Origin: an uncultured Acidimicrobiia bacterium
GTDB lineage: Bacteria; Actinomycetota; Acidimicrobiia; Acidimicrobiales; CAIXPF01
Length of the DNA: 52,783 nucleotides
Assembly (NCBI GenBank): GCA_903921205.1
Contig: CAIXPF010000077.1
Location: 1-52,783 of the forward strand
Reading direction: 5' to 3'
Part shown: positions 48,095 through 52,783 of the stretch, piece by piece
How positions within the stretch are numbered: position 1 is the first letter of the stretch
Layout: the number at the start of each line of letters is the position of its first letter
Position numbers and translations under genes: made by a program
The notes under the pieces: generated by a model
Databases searched by the model: none
Told to the model about the DNA's origin: nothing
The model's input: the letters and a program-made list of their open reading frames with translations, nothing else

Positions 48095-51000
48095 CGCAGA
48101 CCCCCCTCGAATCCCGGGTCGTCGTCGCCGGTACCGCCCGGCACCGTGACGTCCGGTCCGGCGATACCCGGTGTCATGACACCGGATGCCGCGGTACCCG
48201 GCTGGACCGGACCGTCTGCTGCGCCGGCGCCGGCATCCGCACGGCGACGGGCCAGACGGGCGGAGGTCCGCACCGCCACAACGGCCACCGCCAGCCAGCC
48301 CGCCATCTGCAGCACCCACAGGAAGCGCCCGGTCGCCGGCGACGCGAAGCGCAACGTCGCCGTTCCCGACTTGGTCACCTCGTAGCGGTTGGTGGACCCG
48401 ATACCCTCCCCGGCAGCCACCGAGGAACCGTTGACCTCGAGGTTCCAGCGGCGATCGAAGGACTCGGCGAGCTGCAGGACGTCGCCACCGGATAGTTCGC
48501 CCTCGAAGCGTCGCGGCCCGACGGCCTCCAAGGCCGCAGGGGCCGGCGCCGTGCCGTCGGCGAAGGACAGGTCCGCAGCCCGGGTCGCATCGGCGGGCAC
48601 CAGCACCGTCATCGGCTGCCAGGCGGTGTTGCGGTACACCCGGATGGCCCCGTTCAGGTCGACCTGGGCGAGGTCCAGTTGGCTGGAGAGCGTCGCGTCG
48701 ATCCACGGCGGGGCCGGGCGCTCGTTGCTCACGAACGGGGTCGGGGCCAGCCGATCCACCACCACGACGTAGCGCACCGCGAGCAGGCCCAGCGTCTGAC
48801 CGAGGCGGTTGTCGCCGCCGCGCCGGGCGGTGTCCAGAGCCTCGGGGATGACCTCGGTCGCCTCGGTCAGCGGACCGGTCCACAGGGCGTCGAGCGTCGG
48901 GGGGCCCAGCGTCGTGGCGTAGCTGCTGACCCCGTCACCCACGGGCCAGCCGGCGACCGGCAGCACGTCCTCGGCTCCGAGCCACAGCACCCGGAACGGA
49001 CCGGTCGTCGCCGATTCGGTCCCGACGAAGCCCAACACCCGGTCGTAGCCGCCCCGTGGCATCTTCCACCGGCCGTCGATGGAGATCAGCATGATCGGCA
49101 GGACCGCCAGCAACAACGCGCCGGCCGCGATGACACTGGCGAACTGCCGCCAGCCGAACCGGTAGCCGCGCAGGTCGAGATCGAACGCTGCCATACCGGC
49201 ACCGACGGCGACGGCGACGCCCAGCGAGGCCGGGGCAAGCAGCACCTCGGCCGGGGGCAGGGCGACATCGACCCAGCCGGCCTGCACCACGGCGACCACC
49301 GCCAACGGCAGGACGTACAGGCACCAGCCGCGCACCGCCCATCCCAACCGCCAGGACCGGCCGATCGCCAGCCCGGCGAAGCCGGCCACCAGCAGGCCCC
49401 AGGTGACCCAGGCACCGCCGAGGCGACCGCTGTAGAAGTGCAGCAACTCCCACAGGCGATGCTCTGCCGCACCACCGATGCCGCCGAGGCTGTGCACGTC
49501 GGGATCGTCGCCCTGCCACGACGAGATCAGCCACGGGGCGTGCAGCGCCAGACCGACCACGGTGCCGACCACGGTGCCGACGGCGAGCCGCGCCACGCTG
49601 CGCCCGTCACCCATCACGAACGAGCCCAGCCCGAAGGCCACTGCAGCGAGCACCACCACCAGCGCCGTCACCGGTGAGAGGGCCACCACCGCGGCCACAC
49701 CGAGGGCGATCACCGCCGTGGCGTGCACCAGCGAGCGCCGCGTCGGCGGGCCGTAGGGCTCGGTACCGCCGAGTTCGGCCATGGAGCGCACCAACCACGG
49801 CAGCACGCCGTAGAGGGCCAGCGCAGCCCAGCGACCGCCCGTCAGGGCGTTGTACGGCAAGGGGTTGGCGGCGTAGGCCAGCAGCATCGCTCCCTTGGCC
49901 CGGCTGTGCGGGGTGAACGAGCCGAGCCGCCACAACCCCACCAGGCCGAACGGCACGAACCCGAGGATCAGCACGGTGCGCAGCAGGCCGGTGGCACCCA
50001 GCATCGCCAGGCCGCCGAGACCGGTCAGCCACAGGCCGGTGGCGCCCGGCCCCGCCGCTCCGAGCCCGGCCACGACCCACCCTCCCCAACTGGTGCGCAA
50101 CAGCTCCACCGCACGGTCGGGGAAGGGGACGAACTCGCCGATGGCCGGCACCCCCTGGGTGATCAGATGGCGGCTGCCGAACAGCAGCACCAGCCCCACG
50201 GCCAATGCCAGCAGTACGTTCTGCGGCTGTGCCGCGGCGCCCCGGTTCGCGAGCCACTGACGCACGGCGTCACCGAGCGAGGCCGTCGCCTCATGGTCGC
50301 CGACCTGACCGCGCACGAAGCCGGTGAGCCGGGCCGACCCGCGGGACTGCAGACGGCGCAACTCGAGATCGGTGATCTGGCGTTGCTGCTTGATCTGACG
50401 CCGCTTGGCCACGATGGAACCGGTGCGACGGAGGTTCCACGTCCACGCGCCGGCCACGTCGCGGGCGTGGGCGAACCGTCCGACCAGCACCACCGCGACC
50501 AACTCCAGCAGCGACAGCACGGCCTGCTGCACCAGCTCGCCGACCAGGTAGAACCAGCCGTAGTTGGTGCAGACCATGCGCAGCCGGTGACGCAACTGCA
50601 GGCGGCGGCGATCATCGGGGCGGCGCTCGCCCAGGGCCTCCACGTGACGGGCCCGGGCGGAGGGCGCCACCAGCACACGGGCGCCGAGCAGGTGCGCCCG
50701 CCAGCACAGGTCGGTGTCCTCGCCGTGGAAGGTGATCTCCTCGTCGAAACCACCGAGGGCCCGCAGCAGGTCGGCGCGGATCAGGAAGCACGAGTCGGGC
50801 ACGAAGAAGACGTCGCGCACCGCGTCGTGCTGTTCCTGGTCGAGCTCACCGCGCTCGCACAGCGGGAACGGCGCGCCGAAACGGTCGGCCCCCATCCCGA
50901 CGGCCAGCAGGGCATCGGACTGGTCCCAGCGGACCACCTTGGGGCCCACCACCGCGGCGTTGGAGCGATACGCCTCCTCGACCAGCAGCCCGACGGCGTT

Positions 51001-51375
51001 CGGCGCGAGGGCCACGTCGTCGTGACAGACCAGGAAGAACGGCGCGCCCTCGACCATCCCGAGGGCGGTGTTGACCGCCGCACCCACCCCGTTGTTGGTC
51101 TCGAGCCGTCGGACATAGGCCCGGGGAGCGACCGCGGCGATGCGCGGCGTCGGGTCGGCGTCACCGGCGTTGTCGACCACCAGGATCGACAGGTTCGGGT
51201 ACTCCTGGGCGGCGAGGGCCTCGAGAGCCTCCTCGAACCAGGGCCCGGGGTTATGGGTCACCATCACCGCAACGACGGCCGGCAGGGCAGCCGCCGCGGC
51301 ACGTGCCTCGTCGGCACCGTCGTCGACGGACTCCTCCCCTTGCGGATCCGGATCGAGGGCGAGGCGCTCATCCAC
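48091..51375 (-). CDS. Family 2 glycosyltransferase with large membrane region
   Basis: 1094-aa protein. A cytoplasmic GT-A domain (about 33-260) has VVAVMVTHNPGPWFEEALEAL, ILVVDNAGD, FLVCHDDVAL, VFFVPDSCFLIRADLL and FDEEITFHGEDTDLCWRAH, the rhamnosyl/galactofuranosyl-type pattern. About a dozen helices follow (about 270-790), then an extracytoplasmic domain (about 800-1020) and a final helix (about 1030). The product may add sugars to a lipid carrier or wall polymer and handle export. The GTG start is 9 bases from TAGCCT (51385-51390), so probably leaderless. First gene of a three-gene operon with DUF5719 and the thioredoxin-like gene. Confidence 0.9.
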   Translation of the reverse strand: MDERLALDPDPQGEESVDDGADEARAAAAALPAVVAVMVTHNPGPWFEEALEALAAQEYPNLSILVVDNAGDADPTPRIAAVAPRAYVRRLETNNGVGAAVNTALGMVEGAPFFLVCHDDVALAPNAVGLLVEEAYRSNAAVVGPKVVRWDQSDALLAVGMGADRFGAPFPLCERGELDQEQHDAVRDVFFVPDSCFLIRADLLRALGGFDEEITFHGEDTDLCWRAHLLGARVLVAPSARARHVEALGERRPDDRRRLQLRHRLRMVCTNYGWFYLVGELVQQAVLSLLELVAVVLVGRFAHARDVAGAWTWNLRRTGSIVAKRRQIKQQRQITDLELRRLQSRGSARLTGFVRGQVGDHEATASLGDAVRQWLANRGAAAQPQNVLLALAVGLVLLFGSRHLITQGVPAIGEFVPFPDRAVELLRTSWGGWVVAGLGAAGPGATGLWLTGLGGLAMLGATGLLRTVLILGFVPFGLVGLWRLGSFTPHSRAKGAMLLAYAANPLPYNALTGGRWAALALYGVLPWLVRSMAELGGTEPYGPPTRRSLVHATAVIALGVAAVVALSPVTALVVVLAAVAFGLGSFVMGDGRSVARLAVGTVVGTVVGLALHAPWLISSWQGDDPDVHSLGGIGGAAEHRLWELLHFYSGRLGGAWVTWGLLVAGFAGLAIGRSWRLGWAVRGWCLYVLPLAVVAVVQAGWVDVALPPAEVLLAPASLGVAVAVGAGMAAFDLDLRGYRFGWRQFASVIAAGALLLAVLPIMLISIDGRWKMPRGGYDRVLGFVGTESATTGPFRVLWLGAEDVLPVAGWPVGDGVSSYATTLGPPTLDALWTGPLTEATEVIPEALDTARRGGDNRLGQTLGLLAVRYVVVVDRLAPTPFVSNERPAPPWIDATLSSQLDLAQVDLNGAIRVYRNTAWQPMTVLVPADATRAADLSFADGTAPAPAALEAVGPRRFEGELSGGDVLQLAESFDRRWNLEVNGSSVAAGEGIGSTNRYEVTKSGTATLRFASPATGRFLWVLQMAGWLAVAVVAVRTSARLARRRADAGAGAADGPVQPGTAASGVMTPGIAGPDVTVPGGTGDDDPGFEGGLR

Positions 51376-51479
51376 GATGGGGAGAGGCTACTCGCCCACC
51401 TCCGGACCTCCGGCGATGGCTCGGCCGGGGTGGTCCGCGTACGCCATTGGTCGGACGGCACCCGGTACGGTGGGAGGCC

Positions 51480-51689
51480 ATGGAAGGACCGACGCGCCGT
51501 GGAGTGGAGATGGGGGTCGGTCTCGCCCTGCTGGGGGTCCAACGCTGGATGAGCGTACGTCCCGATCTCGAGGCCGAACTCGACCGCCTGGGCCACCACA
51601 CGCTTGCCGACACCAGCCGCGAACTGGGTGATGCGGTCACCCGGCTCGTCGGCCGGCTGACCGGCGGCTCCTCCTCCTCACACCCGTGA
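51480..51689 (+). CDS. Small protein coupled to glycosyltransferase
   Basis: 69-aa polypeptide of unknown function, with a short hydrophobic patch (MGVGLALLGVQRWM) and a helical, charged remainder. TACGGT (51466-51471) lies 8 bases before the ATG, next to GGGAGG. Its TGA overlaps the GTG of the glycosyltransferase (GTGA), which favours it being real. I know no family for it. Confidence 0.6.
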   Translation: MEGPTRRGVEMGVGLALLGVQRWMSVRPDLEAELDRLGHHTLADTSRELGDAVTRLVGRLTGGSSSSHP

Positions 51690-52783
51690 CCGGCGACGGT
51701 CATGGCCGCGCCGGCACGACGCGACGGCCGCGGGTGGCCCTCGACCTGACCCCGTTGTTGGGCCGACCGACCGGCATCGGGGTCTTCACCGGGCACCTCG
51801 TCGAGGGTCTCGCCCGACGCGACGACCTCGACCTGGTCGGTTACGCCACCACCTGGCGAGGCCGAGGGCAGCTGCCCACGCTGGTCCCCTCGACGGTGCA
51901 GGTGGTCGACCGGCCGCTGCCGGCCAGGCTGCTACGGGCGCTGTGGAGCAGGGGGCCGTTGCCCCCGCTGGAGTGGCTGACCGGTTCGTTCGACCTGGTG
52001 CACGGCACGAACTTCCTGGTCCCGCCCACCCGTCGGGCGGCGCGTCTGGTGACCGTCCACGATCTGACCCCGGTCCGCTATCCCGAGCTGTGCTCGACAG
52101 ACACCCTGGCGTATCCGGGTCTCATCGAACGGGCCTGGCGGGCCGGCGCATGGATCCACACCGACAGCTCCTACGTCGCGGACGAGGTGCGGCAGTGGCT
52201 GCGGGTCCGCGACGCCGACGCCCACCGGGTGGTGCCGATCCACCTCGGGGTGGACCCACCGGCCAGCGGCGACCCCGCAGCCGGCCATCAGCTGGCGGGA
52301 TCGTCGCGGTACGTGCTCGCCCTGGGCACGGTGGAACCCCGCAAGGGCCTACCCGACCTGGTCCGGGCCTTCGACGCGGTGGCTGCGCTCGACGACGGCG
52401 ATCGCCCACCGGGCGAGCAGGTCCACCTGGTGGTGGCCGGCCCCGATGGCTGGGGCACCGAGGCGTTCGACCGGGCGGTCGCCGCATGCCGGCACCGTGA
52501 CCGGGTGGTGCGCGTCGGCTGGGTCGACGACCGGGGCCGCGCCGATCTGCTGGCCGGCGCTGCGGTGCTGGCCTATCCGAGCCTCTACGAGGGGTTCGGG
52601 CTGCCGCCGCTCGAGGCGATGAGCGTCGGCGTACCGGTGGTGTGCAGCGATGCCGGTCCCCTCCCCGAGGTGGCCGGAGCGGCGGCACGGCTCGTTGCGG
52701 CCGGCGACCCCGATGCGCTCGCGGCCGGCTTGGCCGAGGTGCTGGCCGACGACACCGGGCGGCAGGCCCGCATCGAGGCGGGC
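51686..52783 (+). CDS. Family 4 glycosyltransferase (3' partial)
   Basis: GT-B fold glycosyltransferase, open to the end of the window without a stop (366 codons seen). Near the N-terminus ALDLTPLLGRPTGIGVF and FDLVHGTNFLVP begin the acceptor domain; VTVHDLTPVRYPE follows. The donor domain has YVLALGTVEPRKGLPDLVRAF and the GT4 signature AYPSLYEGFGLPPLEAMSVG with a nucleotide-binding Glu, then VVCSDAGPLPEVAG. It would transfer a sugar from a nucleotide donor, perhaps GDP-mannose given the nearby manA/manB, in cell-surface glycan synthesis; that is inference. Confidence 0.92.
   Translation, partial: MTGDGHGRAGTTRRPRVALDLTPLLGRPTGIGVFTGHLVEGLARRDDLDLVGYATTWRGRGQLPTLVPSTVQVVDRPLPARLLRALWSRGPLPPLEWLTGSFDLVHGTNFLVPPTRRAARLVTVHDLTPVRYPELCSTDTLAYPGLIERAWRAGAWIHTDSSYVADEVRQWLRVRDADAHRVVPIHLGVDPPASGDPAAGHQLAGSSRYVLALGTVEPRKGLPDLVRAFDAVAALDDGDRPPGEQVHLVVAGPDGWGTEAFDRAVAACRHRDRVVRVGWVDDRGRADLLAGAAVLAYPSLYEGFGLPPLEAMSVGVPVVCSDAGPLPEVAGAAARLVAAGDPDALAAGLAEVLADDTGRQARIEAG

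Overview
This is a 52.8 kb chromosomal stretch from a very GC-rich Gram-positive bacterium, most likely an actinobacterium and, by overall style, probably of class Acidimicrobiia. The class is inference. The phylum rests on base composition, heavy use of GTG starts, the runs comF-hpf-secA-prfB-ftsE-ftsX and ahcY-manA-Trm112-manB, a long-form MalQ and a DUF5719 protein. I see no rRNA, tRNA or CRISPR array, and one insertion sequence.

Layout. 1-2308: end of an ABC-2 permease, a methyltransferase and a cupin lipoprotein. 2428-5157: a large secreted multidomain protein. 5266-6540: a complete IS30-family element with 26-bp inverted repeats and a 3-bp target duplication, followed by a 347-bp gene-free stretch rich in CCGGACC palindromes. 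6888-15845 (+): carbamate kinase, two small membrane/exported proteins, an old-yellow-enzyme oxidoreductase, a CASTOR/POLLUX-like two-RCK channel, a membrane protein, a TIR-TPR protein and a DUF2236 oxygenase. 16005-27408 (-): a housekeeping run read as mtnA, comF, hpf, secA, prfB, ftsE, ftsX, malQ, enoyl-CoA hydratase. 27417-30369 (+): a TPP riboswitch and a thiamine-precursor transporter operon, divergent from mtnA. 30311-33152 (-): acyl-CoA ligase and MFS transporter. 33306-37906 (-): manB, Trm112-like, manA, ahcY. 38007-42752 (-): GtrA-GT2 fusion, PTPS-related giant membrane protein and a small zinc-ribbon protein. 42946-45730: CPBP protease and ftsH, divergent. 45818-51375 (-): a GT2/membrane protein, a DUF5719 secreted protein and a thioredoxin-like protein in one tight operon. 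51480-52783 (+): a small coupled ORF and a family 4 glycosyltransferase cut by the window end.

How the genes fit together. Three themes stand out. First, protein export and division: SecA, RF2, FtsE, FtsX, FtsH and HPF. Second, mannose metabolism (ManA, ManB) close to several lipid-linked or membrane glycosyltransferases and a secreted protein with a threonine-rich tail, which suggests cell-surface glycan or glycoprotein assembly. Third, vitamin B1 uptake under a TPP riboswitch whose closing stem touches the start codon. About ten genes have a TAnnnT box 6-10 bases before the start codon and little or no Shine-Dalgarno, so leaderless transcription looks common.

Limits. All family assignments come from reading motifs by eye; no database search was run. 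Promoters, terminators and RNA structures are pattern calls.
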